Assembly (NCBI GenBank): GCA_023101725.1
Contig: JALJCO010013447.1
Location: 135,001 to 199,000 of the forward strand
Length of the DNA stretch: 64,000 nt
Origin: Atherinomorus stipes
Lineage: Eukaryota; Chordata; Actinopteri; Atheriniformes; Atherinidae
Direction of reading: 5' to 3'
Position 1 is the first letter of the stretch, and each line of letters begins with the position of its first letter. The notes beneath the pieces are model-generated. The model saw nothing but the letters and a program-made list of their open reading frames with translations, did not search any database and had not been told where the DNA came from. Below are positions 22,198 to 33,900 of the stretch, piece after piece. The position numbers and the translations under genes are program-made.

Positions 22198-25100
22198 TTT
22201 GGGACCATTTTTGCCTCTTTAGGGGCGGTTTGGGACCAATTTTCTCTTTAGGGGCGGGTTGGGACCATTTTTGCCTCTTTAGGGGCGGTTTGGGACCAAT
22301 TTTCTCTTTAGGAGCGGTTTGGGACCATTTTTGGCTCTTTAGGGGCGGTTTGGGACTATTTTTTTGGGGGGTTGGGACTATTTTGCCCTTTGGGGCGGTT
22401 TGGGCAATTTTCTTTTAGGAGGGTTTGGGACATTTTGGCTCTTTAGGGGCGGTTTGGGACTATTTTTCTCTTTAGGGGCGGTTTGGGACAATTTTCTCCT
22501 TAGGGGGGGTTGGGACATTTTGCCACTTAGGGGCAATTTGGGACTTTTTTCTTTTGGGGCGGTTGGGACCATTGTTGTCTCTTTAGGGGTGGTTTAGGGA
22601 CCATTTTTCTCTTTAGGGGGGTTTGGGACATTTTTGCCTTGGGGCGGTTTGGGACAATTTTCTTTAGGGGCGGTTTGGGACATTCTTGGGGGGGGCTATC
22701 TTTGGAGGGAGGGACATTAGGGCGGTTGGGACATTGCCTTGGGGGCGGTTTGGGACAATTTCACTTTGGGGAGTTTGGGACATTTGCCACTTTGGGGCGG
22801 TTGGGGCTCTTTTAGTGGCGGTTTGGGATATTTTGCCACTTTAGGGCGGTTAGGGAGATTTTTCTCTTGAGGGGCTGGTTGGGACCATTTTTCTCTTTAG
22901 TGGCGGTTTGGGATCATTTTTGCCACTTTAGGGGCGGTTTAGGGAGCATTTTTCTCTTTAGGGGTGGGTTGGGACCATTTTTGCCACTTTAAGGACGGTT
23001 TGGGACCATTTTTCTCTTTAGGGTTGGGACCATTTTTGCCACTTTAGGGGCGGTTTAGGGGGCATTTTTTTTTAGGGGTGGGTGGGACATTTTGCCACTT
23101 TAGGACGGTTTGGGACATTCTCTTAGGGGGGACATTGCATGGGGCGGTGGGGATTAGGGGCTGCTTGGGACATTTTTAGTGGCGGGGGATATTGACTTTA
23201 GGGGGGGGGAGGGGTGGTTGGACATGGGGGTTGGGATACCAGGGGGGAGGGGATGGGGGGTGGGCCGGCGGGGGCATTTTTTTTAGGGTTGGGATCATTT
23301 TTGCCACTTTAGGGGCGGTTTAGGGAGCATTTTTCTCTTTATGGGTGGGTTGGGACCATTTTTGCCACTTAAGGGGCAATTAGGGACTAATTTTCTCTTT
23401 AGGGGCGGTTTGGGACCATTTTTGCCTCTTTAGGGGCGATTTGGGACCATTTTTCTCTTTGGGGGCGATTTGGGACCATTTTTGCCACTTTAGGGGCGGT
23501 TTAGGGAGATTTTTTGGGCGTTTGGGACCATTTTTGTCTCTTCGGGGGCGATTTGGGACCATTATTCTCTTAAGGGGCAGTTTGGGACCCTTTTTGCCTC
23601 TTCATAGGCGGTTTGGGATATTTTTGCCACTTTAGGCGCAGTATGGGACCATTTTTGCCACTTTAGGGGCAGTTTGGGACCATTTTTGTATCGTCAGGGG
23701 CGGTCTGGGACCAATTTTGCCTCTTTAGGGGCGATTTGGGACCATTTTTGCCCTTTAGGGGCGTTTGGGAGCATTTTTCTCTTTAGGGGTGATTTGGGAC
23801 CATTTCTCCCACTTTAGGGGCGGTTTAGGGAGCATTTTTCTCTTTAGGAGTGGTTTGGGACCATTTTTGCCTCGTTAAGGGCGGGTTGGGACCATTTTTG
23901 CCTCTTTGGGGGCGGTTTAGGGAGCATTTTTCTCTTGAGGAGCGGTTTGGGACTATTTTTGCCTTTTTAGGGTCGGTTTGGGACCATTTTTCTCTTTAGG
24001 GGTGGTTTGGGACCATTTTTGTCTCTTTAGGGGCAGTTTGGGACCATTTTTGCCACTTTAGGGGCAGTATGGGACCATTTTTGTCTCTTTAGGGGCGGGT
24101 CTGGGACCATTTTTGCCTCGTTAAGGGCGGGTTGGGACCATTTTTGCCTCTTTGGGGGCGATTTGGGACCATTTTTGCCACTTCAGGGGCGGTTTAGGGA
24201 GCATTTTTCTCTTGAGGAGCGGTTTGGGACTATTTTTGCCTTTTTAGGGTCGGTTTGGGACCATTTTTCTCTTTAGGGGTGGGTTGGGACCATTTTTGCC
24301 TCTTTAGGGGCGGTTTGGGACCATTTTTGCCACTTTAGGGGCGGTTTGGGACCATTTTTGTCTCTTTAGGGGCGGGTTGGGACCATTTTTGCCTCTTCCC
24401 ACTGTAGGCCCAGTATGGGACCATTTTTGCCTCTTAAGGGGCGGTTTGGGACCATTTTTGTCTCTTTAGGGCGGGTTGGGACCATTTTTGTCTCTTTAGG
24501 GGCGGGTTGGGACCATTTTTGCCACTTTAGGGGCGGTTTGGGACCATTTTTGTCTCTTTAGGGGCGGGTTGGGACCATTTTTGCCACTTTAGGGGCGGTT
24601 TGGGATCATTTTTGCCTCTTTAGGGGCGGGTTGGGACCATTTTTGCCACTTTAGGGGCGGTTTTGGACCATTTTTGTATCTTTAAGGGCGGTTTGGGACC
24701 ATTTTTGCCACTTTAAGGACGGTTTGGGACCATTTTTCTCTTTAGGGTTGGGACCATTTTTGCCACTTTAGGGGCGGTTTAGGGAGCATTTTTCTCTTGA
24801 GGGGCGGGTTGGGACCATTTTTGCCACTTAAGGGGCAATTAGGGACTAATTTTCTCTTTAGGGGCGGTTTTGGGACCATTTTTGCCTCTTTAGGGGCGAT
24901 TTGGGACCATTTTTCTCTGGGGGCGATTTGGGACCATTTTTGCCACTTAAGGGGCGGTTTAGGGAGCATTTTTCTCTCTTTAGGAGCCGTTTGGGACCCT
25001 TTTTGCCTCTTCATGGGCGGTTTGGGATCATTTTTTGCCACTTTAGGCGCAGTATGGGACCATTTTTGCCACTTTAGGGTCAGTTTGGGACCATTTTGTA

Positions 25101-28100
25101 TCTTCAGGGGCGGTCTGGGACCATTTTTGCCTCTTTAGAGGATTTGGGACCATTTTTGCCTCTTTAGGGGCAATTTGGGACCATTTTTGCCACTTTAGGG
25201 GCAGTTTAGGGAGCATTTTTCTCTTTAGGAGTGGTTTGGGACCATTTTTGCCACTTTAGGGGCAGTTTGGGAGCATTTTTCTCTTTAGGAGTGGTTTGGG
25301 ACCATTTTTGCCTCGTTAGGGGCGGGTTGGGACCATTTTTGCCTCTTTGGGGGCGGTTTGGGACCATTTTTGCCACTTCAGGGGTGGTTTAGGGAGCATT
25401 TTTCTCTTGAGGAGCGGTTTGGGACTATTGTTTGGGACCATTTTTCTCTTTAGGGGTGGGTTGGGACCATTTTTGTCTCTTTAGGGGCGGTTTGGGACCA
25501 TTTTTGCCTCTTTAGGGGCGGTTTGGGACCATTTTTGCCACTTTAGGGACGGTTTGGGACCATTTTTGCCTCTTGCCACTGTAGGCGCAGTATGGGACCA
25601 TTTTTGCCACTTTAGGGGCGGTTTGGGACCATCTTTGCCTCTTAAGGGCCGGTGCGGGACCATTTTTGTCTCTTTAGGGGCGGGTTGGGACCATTTTTGC
25701 CACTTTAGGGGCGGTTTGGGACCATTTTTGCCTCTTTAGGGGCGGGTTGGGACCATTTTTAGCCACTTTAGGGGCGGTTTGGGACCATTTTTGCCTCTTT
25801 AGGGGCGGTTTTGGACCATTTTTGTATCTTTAGGGGCGGTTTGGGACCATTTTTGCCTCTTGCCACTTTAGGCGCAGTATGGGACCATTTTTGTCTCTTT
25901 AGGGGCGGGTTGGGACCATTTTTGCCTCTTCCCACTGTAGGCACAGTATGGGACCATTTTTGCCACTTTAGGGGCGGTTTGGGACCATTTTTGCCTCTTA
26001 AGGGGCGGTTTGGGACCATTTTTGTCTCTTTAGGGGCGGGTTGGGACCATTTTTGTCTCTGTAGGGGCGGGTTGGGACCATTTTTGCCACTTTAGGGGCG
26101 GTTTGGGACCATTTTTGTCTCTTTAGGGGCGGGTTGGGACCATTTTTGTCTCTTTAGGGGCGGGTTGGGACCATTTTTGCCACTTCCCACTGTAGGCGCA
26201 GTATGGGACCATTTTTGCCACTTTAGGGGCGGTTTGGGACCATTTTTGCCTCTTAAGGGGCGGTTTGGGACCATTTTTGTCTCTTTAGGGGCGGGTTGGG
26301 ACCATTTTTGTCTCTTTAGGGGCGGGTTGGGACCATTTTTGCCACTTTAGGGGCGGGTTGGGACCATTTTTGTCTCTTTAGGGGCGGGTTGGGACCATTT
26401 TTGCCACTTTAGGGGCGGTTTGGGACCATTTTTGTCTCTTTAGGGGCGGGTTGGGACCATTTTTGCCACTTTAGGGGCGGTTTGGGATCATTTTTGCCTC
26501 TTTAGGGGCGGGTTGGGACCATTTTTGCCACTTTAGGGGCGGTTTTGGACCATTTTTGTATCTTTAGGGGCGGTTTGGGACCATATTTGCCACTTTAAGG
26601 ACGGTTTGGGACCATTTTTCTCTTTAGGGTTGGGACCATTTTTGCCACTTTAGGGGCGGTTTAGGGAGCATTTTTCTCTTGAGGGGCGGGTTGGGACCAT
26701 TTTTGCCACTTAAGGGGCAATTAGGGACTAATTTTCTCTTTAGGGGCGGTTTGGGACCATTTTTGCCTCTTTAGGGGCGATTTGGGACCATTTTTCTCTG
26801 GGGGCGATTTGGGACCATTTTTGCCACTTTAGGGGCGGTTTAGGGAGCATTTTTCTCTCTTTAGGAGCGGTTTGGGACCCTTTTTGCCTCTTCATGGGCA
26901 GTTTGGGATCATTTTTGCCACTTTAGGCGCAGTATGGGACCATTTTTGCCACTTTAGGGTCAGTTTGGGACCATTTTTGTATCTTCAGGGGCGGTCTGGG
27001 ACCATTTTTGCCTCTTTAGAGGATTTGGGACCATTTTTGCCTCTTTAGGGGCAATTTGGGACCATTTTTGCCACTTTAGGGGCAGTTTAGGGAGCATTTT
27101 TCTCTTTAGGAGTGGTTTGGGACCATTTTTGCCACTTTAGGGGCAGTTTAGGGAGCATTTTTCTCTTTAGGAGTGGTTTGGGACCATTTTTGCCTCGTTA
27201 GGGGCGGGTTGGGACCATTTTTGCCTCTTTGGGGGCGATTTGGGACCATTTTTGCCACTTCAGGGGTGGTTTAGGGAGCATTTTTCTCTTGAGGAGCGGT
27301 TTTGGGACTATTGTTTGGGACCATTTTTTCTCTTTAGGGGTGGGTTGGGACCATTTTTGTCTCTTTAGGGGCGGTTTGGGACCATTTTTGCCTCTTTAGG
27401 GGCGGTTTGGGACCATTTTTGCCACTTTAGGGACGGTTTGGGACCATTTTTGCCTCTTGCCACTGTAGGCGCAGTATGGGACCATTTTTGCCACTTTAGG
27501 GGCGGTTTGGGACCATCTTTGCCACTTTAGGGGCGGTTTGGGACCATTTTTGTCTCTTTAGGGGCGGGTTGGGACCATTTTTGCCACTTTAGGGGCGGTT
27601 TGGGACCATCTTTGCCTCTTAAGGGGCGGTTTGGGACCATTTTTGTCTCTTTAGGGGCGGGTTGGGACCATTTTTGCCTCTTTAGGAGCGGTTTGGGACC
27701 ATTTTTGTCTCTTTAGGGGCGGGTTGGGACCATTTTAGTCACTTTAGGGGCGGTTTGGGACCATTTTTGCCACTTTAGGGGCGGTTTGGGACCATTTTTG
27801 CCTCTTTAGGGGCGGTTTTGGACCATTTTTGCCTCTTGCCACTTTAGGCGCAGTATGGGACCATTTTTGCCACTTTAGGGGCGGTTTGGGACCATTTTTG
27901 TCTCTTTAGGGGTGGGTTGGGACCATTTTTGTCACTTTAGGGGCGGTTTGGGACCATTTTTGCCACTTTAGGGGCGGTTTGGGACCATTTTTGCCTCTTT
28001 AGGGGCGGTTTTGGACCATTTTTGTATCTTTAGGGGCGGTTTGGGACCATTTTTGCCTCTTGCCACTTTAGGCGCAGTATGGGACCATTTTTGCCACTTT

Positions 28101-28125
28101 AGGGGCGGTTTGGGACCATTTTTAT
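22198..28125 (+). repeat. ~31-bp minisatellite, right part
   Basis: Roughly 190 further units of the same family. 22350-23290 is scrambled, with lost A/T runs and stacked Gs. Segments recur at larger scale: the order of variants at about 24690-25450 is repeated nearly verbatim at about 26580-27340, a block duplication with a period near 1.9 kb. G-runs (GGGG..GGG) occur in every unit on the plus strand. Confidence 0.95.
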
Positions 28126-28612
28126 CTTCATTATTTTTTTTACATCTTCTTTACAACGTTGGTTACAGGCCAGCAGCTAGCTGAGTGTCTTCTTCTGCAT
28201 GTTTGTTGAGACAAATTAGCGTCACCAGGTGGGGGGAGGCCACATTTCAACACATCCAGTCATAAATAACAGTGGCCCAGGCTTAGGCCCTGTGGTTCAG
28301 AATAACTGAAACCGAACCAGCTAACTTCTCACTCTGCAGTTATTAAAGCACTCCATGTTTTTCTGGGGATTTGAATCCAGGATCTGAACTTATTTATGAA
28401 TCTTGTTTATATGTGTGGATTGTGTACGAGAATGCAGAAACATTTAATACGGTCTTGGTGTTTACAGAGTGCTCAGAAATCTGGTTGCTTCTCTACGAGC
28501 GATGACAGTCGCGGTTCTCTGTTCTATTAAAGTCCAGACTACAGATGTTGTTGTTGTTGACGGAGTTTCATGAGATTCAGTAAACAAACAACTGAAGCAG
28601 ATCAACAAAAAC
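28126..28612. other. Unique intergenic spacer between the convergent genes
   Basis: Non-repetitive sequence with no ORF, RNA gene or transposon that I recognise. It lies just past the rpp40 poly(A) signal and is probably true intergenic DNA. Confidence 0.5.
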
Positions 28613-28618
28613 TTTATT
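28613..28618 (-). terminator. rpp40: rpp40 poly(A) signal
   Basis: TTTATT on the plus strand is AATAAA on the rpp40 strand, 1.37 kb downstream of the stop codon, followed by T-rich and GT-containing sequence. I see no canonical AATAAA between the stop and this point, so the 3' UTR should include both arrays between 28667 and 29989. Confidence 0.65.
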
Positions 28619-28666
28619 AAGTAAAAGTAAAAAAATAAACAATCTCAAACAAAAACCCAGAATTCT

Positions 28667-28952
28667 TCAGAACCAGTACCGATCCTGAACCAGCACTGAT
28701 CCAAAACTAGCACCGATCCAGAACCAGCACTGATCGAGAACCAGCACTGATCCAAAACTAGCACCGATCCAGAACCAGTACAGATCCAGAACCAGTACTG
28801 TTACAAAACTAGCACCGATCCAGAACCAGCACTGATCGAGAACCAGCACCGATCCAGAACCAGCACCGATCCAGAACCAGCACTGATCCAAAACCAGTAT
28901 AGATCCAGAACCAGCACTGATCGAGAACCAGTACTGATCCAAAACCAGTACG
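28667..28952 (-). repeat. ~20-bp array in the rpp40 3' UTR
   Basis: About 14 units of GATCCAGAACCAGCACT and GATCCAAAACTAGCACC types. It ends where the 16-bp array begins. Confidence 0.9.
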
Positions 28953-30012
28953 TATCATGGAGGACAGGTATCATGGAGGACAGGTATCATGGAGGACAGG
29001 TAGCATGGGGGACAGGTATCATCGGGGGACAGGTGTCCTGGGGGACGAGTGTCATGGGGGACGGGTGTCATGGGGGATGGGTGTCCTGGGGGACAGGTGT
29101 CCTGGGGGACAGGTATCATGGGGGACAGGTGTCATGGGGGACAGGTGTCCTGGAGGACAGGTATCATGGGGGACAGGTGTCATGGGGGACAGGTGTCCTG
29201 GAGGACAGGTGTCATGGGGGACAGGTATCATGGGGGACAGGTGTCATGGGGGACAGGTGTCACAGGTGTCCTGGGGGACAGGTGTCCTGGGGGACGGGTA
29301 TCATGGGGGACAGGTATAATCGGGGGACAGGTGTCCTGGGGGATGGTTATCATGGGGGACAGGTAAAATCAGGGGGACAGGTGTCCTGGGGGATGGGTAT
29401 CATGGGGGACAGGTATAATCGGGGAACAGGTGTCCTGGGGGACGAGTGTCATGGGGGACGGGTGTCATGGGGGACAGGTGTCCTGGAGGACAGGTATCAT
29501 GGGGGACAGGTGTCATGGGGGACAGGTGTCCTGGAGGACAGGTGTCATGGGGGACAGGTGTCCTGGGGGACAGGTGTCATGGGGGACAGGTATCATGGGG
29601 GACAGGTGTCATGGGGGACAGGTGTCACAGGTGTCCTGGGGGACAGGTGTCATGGGGGACAGGTGTCCTGGGGGACGGGTATCATGGGGGACAGGTATAA
29701 TCGGGGGGCAGGTGTCCTGGGGGACGGGTATCATGGGGGACAGGTATAATCGGGGGGACAGGTGTCCTGGGGGACGGGTATCATGGGGGGCAGGTGTCCT
29801 GGGGGACGGGTATCATCGGGGGACAGGTGTCCTGGGGGATGGGTATAATGGGGGACAGGTGTCCTGGGGGACGGGTATCATGGGGGACAGGTGTCCTGGG
29901 GGATGGGTATCATGGGGGACAGGTGTCCTGGGGGACGGGAATCATGGGGGACAGGTATCATGGGGGACAGGTGTCCTGGGGGACGGGTATCATGGGGGAC
30001 AGGTGTCCTGGG
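28953..30012 (-). repeat. 16-bp array that includes the rpp40 stop codon
   Basis: About 65 units alternating CAGGTATCATGGGGGA and CAGGTGTCCTGGGGGA (plus strand). On the gene strand the first unit is the end of the rpp40 reading frame: CAG GAC ACC TGT CCC CCA TGA. The array then continues as 3' UTR. G5 runs recur every 16 bases on the plus strand, so the mRNA strand is C-rich. Confidence 0.93.
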
Positions 30013-30188
30013 CACCTGAGGCCAGGTGGATCTGGTAGGTCTGGTCCTGGAACATCAGCAGAGTATAGAAGTTGTCCCCCCCCGTCAGGAATCCGTGCTC
30101 ATTGTCCCCCCAGGACACGGGACTGTCTGCGAAGCCATGGACTGTGAGGGACAGCCAGGACCCAGGTCCAGCTGTCTCCAGGTGAGAC
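29990..30188 (-). CDS. rpp40: rpp40 exon 8 (terminal)
   Basis: 199 bp, phase 2 in, ending at TGA (29992-29990). It encodes RSHLETAGPGSWLSLTVHGF, then ADSPVSWGDNEHGFLTGGDN, then a strand-rich tail to AQDTCPP. GFADSPVSW..NEHGF..GG is the most conserved RPP40 segment. The acceptor is TTACCTGCAG. The last six codons are also a unit of the 16-bp array that follows; because the family ends in ...CPP in human too, the codons are the older sequence. Confidence 0.95.
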
Positions 30189-30256
30189 CTGCAGGTAAGG
30201 GGACACGTGGTCAGCATGTGGACGGACGGGTCAGGTGATCTGCTGCATCCTCTCAC

Positions 30257-30391
30257 CTGAGCTGCTGGACGAGGCGGTGGATGTCCTGCGGTAGCAGAAG
30301 ACCGAGGACAGAGACACTCATAGACCGGCTTGGTGTCCCTGCAGGACCTGGACAGATCAGAGAGGACACGAAGCTGCTGGACGAGTTGCCC
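30257..30391 (-). CDS. rpp40: rpp40 exon 7
   Basis: 135 bp, phase 2 in and out. It encodes TGNSSSSFVSSLICPGPAGT, then PSRSMSVSVLGLLLPQDIHR and LVQQLR. It aligns with the family stretch containing ...F(I/V)S..CP.P.......L.TI.GF.LP..I..L...L. The acceptor is TCCTGCTTCCAG and the donor CTCAG|GTGAGA. A different frame is open across this exon and the next but gives no homology before GFADS. Confidence 0.9.
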
Positions 30392-30497
30392 CTGGAAGCA
30401 GGAGACATGGAACGTGAGACACTGAGACGTGACGGGGGACATGAAATGTGAGAGGAGACATGAGAGGAGACACGGGGGATGGGGACGGATGTCTCAC

Positions 30498-30663
30498 GTG
30501 TCCACGCCGGCATCCACGGCTCCCAGCCACTCCAGGAAGCTGTGAGGGTCACATGACCGCGGGGCGGGACAGGACAGGTTCTCCAGGACACGACGGCCCA
30601 CCTCCGGTCTGAGCTCCGACCAATCACAGCGCGACAGGAGGGAATGCAGAGAAGCCCCGCCCC
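30498..30663 (-). CDS. rpp40: rpp40 exon 6
   Basis: 166 bp, phase 1 in, phase 2 out. It encodes GGASLHSLLSRCDWSELRPE, then VGRRVLENLSCPAPRSCDPH and SFLEWLGAVDAGVDT. The LFDWLGAV..NVD-type motif of RPP40 is clear. The acceptor is TCTGTCCCTCAG and the donor GACAC|GTGAGA. Confidence 0.92.
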
Positions 30664-30689
30664 CTGAGGGACAGAGGACCATAGTAAAC

Positions 30690-30739
30690 ACCTGGTGATG
30701 ACATCACTCACCTGGATGATGACATCACTCACCTGGATG
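30690..30739 (-). repeat. Tandem duplication of the exon-5 splice donor
   Basis: On the gene strand CATCATCCAGGTGAGTGATG is directly repeated with a 21-bp period, and a third diverged copy (CATCACCAGGTG) follows. A short, young-looking version of the donor-derived arrays elsewhere in the window. Confidence 0.9.
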
Positions 30740-30855
30740 ATGCGACAGCAGGAAGTCTGTGTGAAGCGGGAGGCGGGACTTCAGACCTGTCAGCAGCCTC
30801 AGGTAGCTCCGCCCACCAGGAGCCATGTTGGAGTGAGACAAGTTCACGGAGACGA
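30733..30855 (-). CDS. rpp40: rpp40 exon 5
   Basis: 123 bp, phase 1 in and out. It encodes VVSVNLSHSNMAPGGRSYLR, then LLTGLKSRLPLHTDFLLSHH and P. It aligns with the family VSIDL....KKY.R..W......PL.FDFLL.W. segment. The acceptor is GTGTCCTGCAG. The donor CATCCAG|GTGAGTG is followed by a tandem 21-bp copy of itself; using the second copy would read GGT GAG TGA and stop, so the first is assigned. Confidence 0.9.
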
Positions 30856-30944
30856 CTGCAGGACACAGAGGACTCCGTCACCATGGTAATGACTTCAGGA
30901 AAGCTCGTTGCCATAGTTACAGGGCACAGTCAGATCCTGCTTTC

Positions 30945-33900
30945 TGCATTCACCTGGACCAGCGGGATCCACCTGGACCAGCAGGATCCACCTGGACCAG
31001 ACCAGCAGGATCCACCTGGACTAGACCAGCAGGATCCACCTGGACTAGACCAGCAGGATCCACCTGGACTAGACCAGCAGGATCCACCTGGACCAGACCA
31101 GCAGGATCCACCTGGACCAGACCAGCAGGATCCACCTGGACTAGACCAGCAGGATCCACCTGGACCAGACCAGCGGGATCCACCTGGACCAGACCAGCGG
31201 GATCCACCTGGACTAGACCAGCGGGATCCACCTGGACTAGACCAGCAGGATCCACCTGGACTAGACCAGCAGGATCCACCTGGACTAGACCAACGAGTCC
31301 ACGGACAGCGGGTACCTGGACTAGACAGCAGGTCACTGGTTAGACCAGCAGGTCACCTGGACCAGCGGGTCCACCTGGACTAGACCAGCGGGTCCCTGGA
31401 CTAGACCAGCAGGTATGGTTAGACAGCAGGCTGGACAGCAGCGGGTCACCTGGCTAGACAGCAGGTCACCGGTTAGACAGCAGGTCCGACTAGACAACGG
31501 GTCACTGGACAGCGGGTACTGGCTAGACTAGGGGTCCACCTGGACTAGACCACGGGTCCACTGGCAGACAGCAGGTCCACCTGGACTAGACAGCGGGTCC
31601 ACCTGGACTAGACCAGCGGGTCCACCTGGACTAGACCAGCAGGATCCACCTGGACCAGACCAGCAGGATCCACCTGGACTAGACCAGCGGGATCCACCTG
31701 GACTAGACCAGCGGGATCCACCTGGACTAGACCAGCAGGATCCACCTGGACCAGACCAGCAGGATCCACCTGGACTAGACCAGCAGGATCCACCTGGACT
31801 AGACCAGCAGGATCCACCTGGACCAGACCAGCAGGATCCACCTGGACCAGACCAACAGGATCCACCTGGACTAGACCAGCAGGATCCACCTGGACCAGAC
31901 CAGCAGGATCCACCTGGACTAGACCAGCAGGATCCACCTGGACTAGACCAGCAGGATCCACCTGGACCAGACCAACAGGACCCACCTGGACCAGACCAGC
32001 AGGTCCACCTGGACTAGACCAACAGGTCCCCTGGACCAGACCAGCAGGATCCACCTGGACTAGACCAGCAGGATCCACCTGGACCAGCAGGATCCACCTG
32101 GACTAGACCAACAGGATCCACCTGGATTAGACCAGCAGGATCCACCTGGACCAGCAGGATCCACCTGGACTAGACCAACAGGATCCACCTGGACCAGCAG
32201 GATCCACCTGGACCAGACCAACAGGATCCACCTGGACTAGACCAGCAGGATCCACCTGGACTAGACCAGCAGGATCCACCTGGACCAGCGGGATCCACCT
32301 GGACTAGACCAGCAGGATCCACCTGGACTAGACCAACAGGATCCACCTGGACCAGCAGGATCCACCTGGACCAGAGCAGCAGGATCCACCTGGACCAGCG
32401 GGTCCACCTGGACTAGACCAGCAGGTCCATGGACCAGACCAACAGGATCCACCTGGACTAGACCAGCAGGTCCACCTGGACCAGACCAACAGGTCCACCT
32501 GGACCAGACCAACAGGTCCACCTGGACCAGCAGGATCCACCTGGACTAGACCAACAGGATCCACCTGGACTAGACCAGCAGGTCCACCTGGACAGCAGAG
32601 GCACGGTAGACCAGCAGGATCCACCTGGACCAGACCAGCAGGATCCACCTGGACTAGACCAGCGGGTCCACCTGGACTAGCCAGCGGGATCCACCTGGAC
32701 TAGACCAGCAGGATCCACCTGGTCTAGACCAGCAGGATCCACCTGGACTAGACCAGCAGGATCCACCTGGACTAGACCAACGAGATCCACCTGGACCAGC
32801 GGGATCCACCTGGACCAGACCAACAGGATCCACCTGGACCAGACCAACAGGATCCACCTGGACTAGACCAGCAGGATCCACCTGGACCAGACCAGCAGGA
32901 TCCACCTGGACTAGACCAGCAGGATCCACCTGGACCAGACCAGCAGGATCCACCTGGACCAGACCAACAGGATCCACCTGGACCAGCAGGATCCACCTGG
33001 ACCAGACCAACAGGATCCACCTGGACTAGACCAGCAGGATCCACCTGGACTAGACCAGCGGGATCCACCTGGACTAGACCAGCGGGATCCACCTGGACTA
33101 GACCAGCAGGATCCACCTGGTCTAGACCAGCAGGATCCACCTGGACTAGACCAGCAGGATCCACCTGGACTAGACCAACGAGATCCACCTGGACCAGCGG
33201 GATCCACCTGGACTAGACCAGCGGGATCCACCTGGACTAGACCAGCAGGATCCACCTGGTCTAGACCAGCAGGATCCACCTGGACCAGCGGGATCCACCT
33301 GGACTAGACCAGCGGGATCCACCTGTACTAGACCAGCAGGATCCACCTGGTCTAGACCAGCAGGATCCACCTGGACTAGACCAACGGGATCCACCTGGAC
33401 CAGCGGGATCCACCTGGACTAGACTAGCGGGATCCACCTGGACTAGACCAACGGGATCCACCTGGACCAGACCAGCGGGATCCACCTGGACTAGACCAGC
33501 GGGATCCACCTGGACTAGACCAGCGGGATCCACCTGGACTAGACCAGCAGGATCCACCTGGACCAGACCAGCAGGATCCACCTGGACTAGACCAGCGGGA
33601 TCCACCTGGACTAGACCAGCGGGATCCACCTGGACTAGACCAGCAGGATCCACCTGGACCAGACCAGCAGGATCCACCTGGACTAGACCAGCAGGATCCA
33701 CCTGGACCAGACCAACAGGATCCACCTGGACTAGACCAGCAGGATCCACCTGGACCAGACCAGCAGGATCCACCTGGACAAGACCAGCAGGATCCACCTG
33801 GACTAGACCAGCAGGATCCACCTGGACCAGACCAGCAGGATCCACCTGGACTAGACCAGCAGGTCCACCTGGACCAGACCAACAGGTCCACCTGGACCAG

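Noticed and set aside
20193..28125. Interstitial telomeric repeat (TTTAGGG)
   Set aside because: TTTAGGGG occurs once per ~31-bp unit, not as tandem TTAGGG; it is coincidental.
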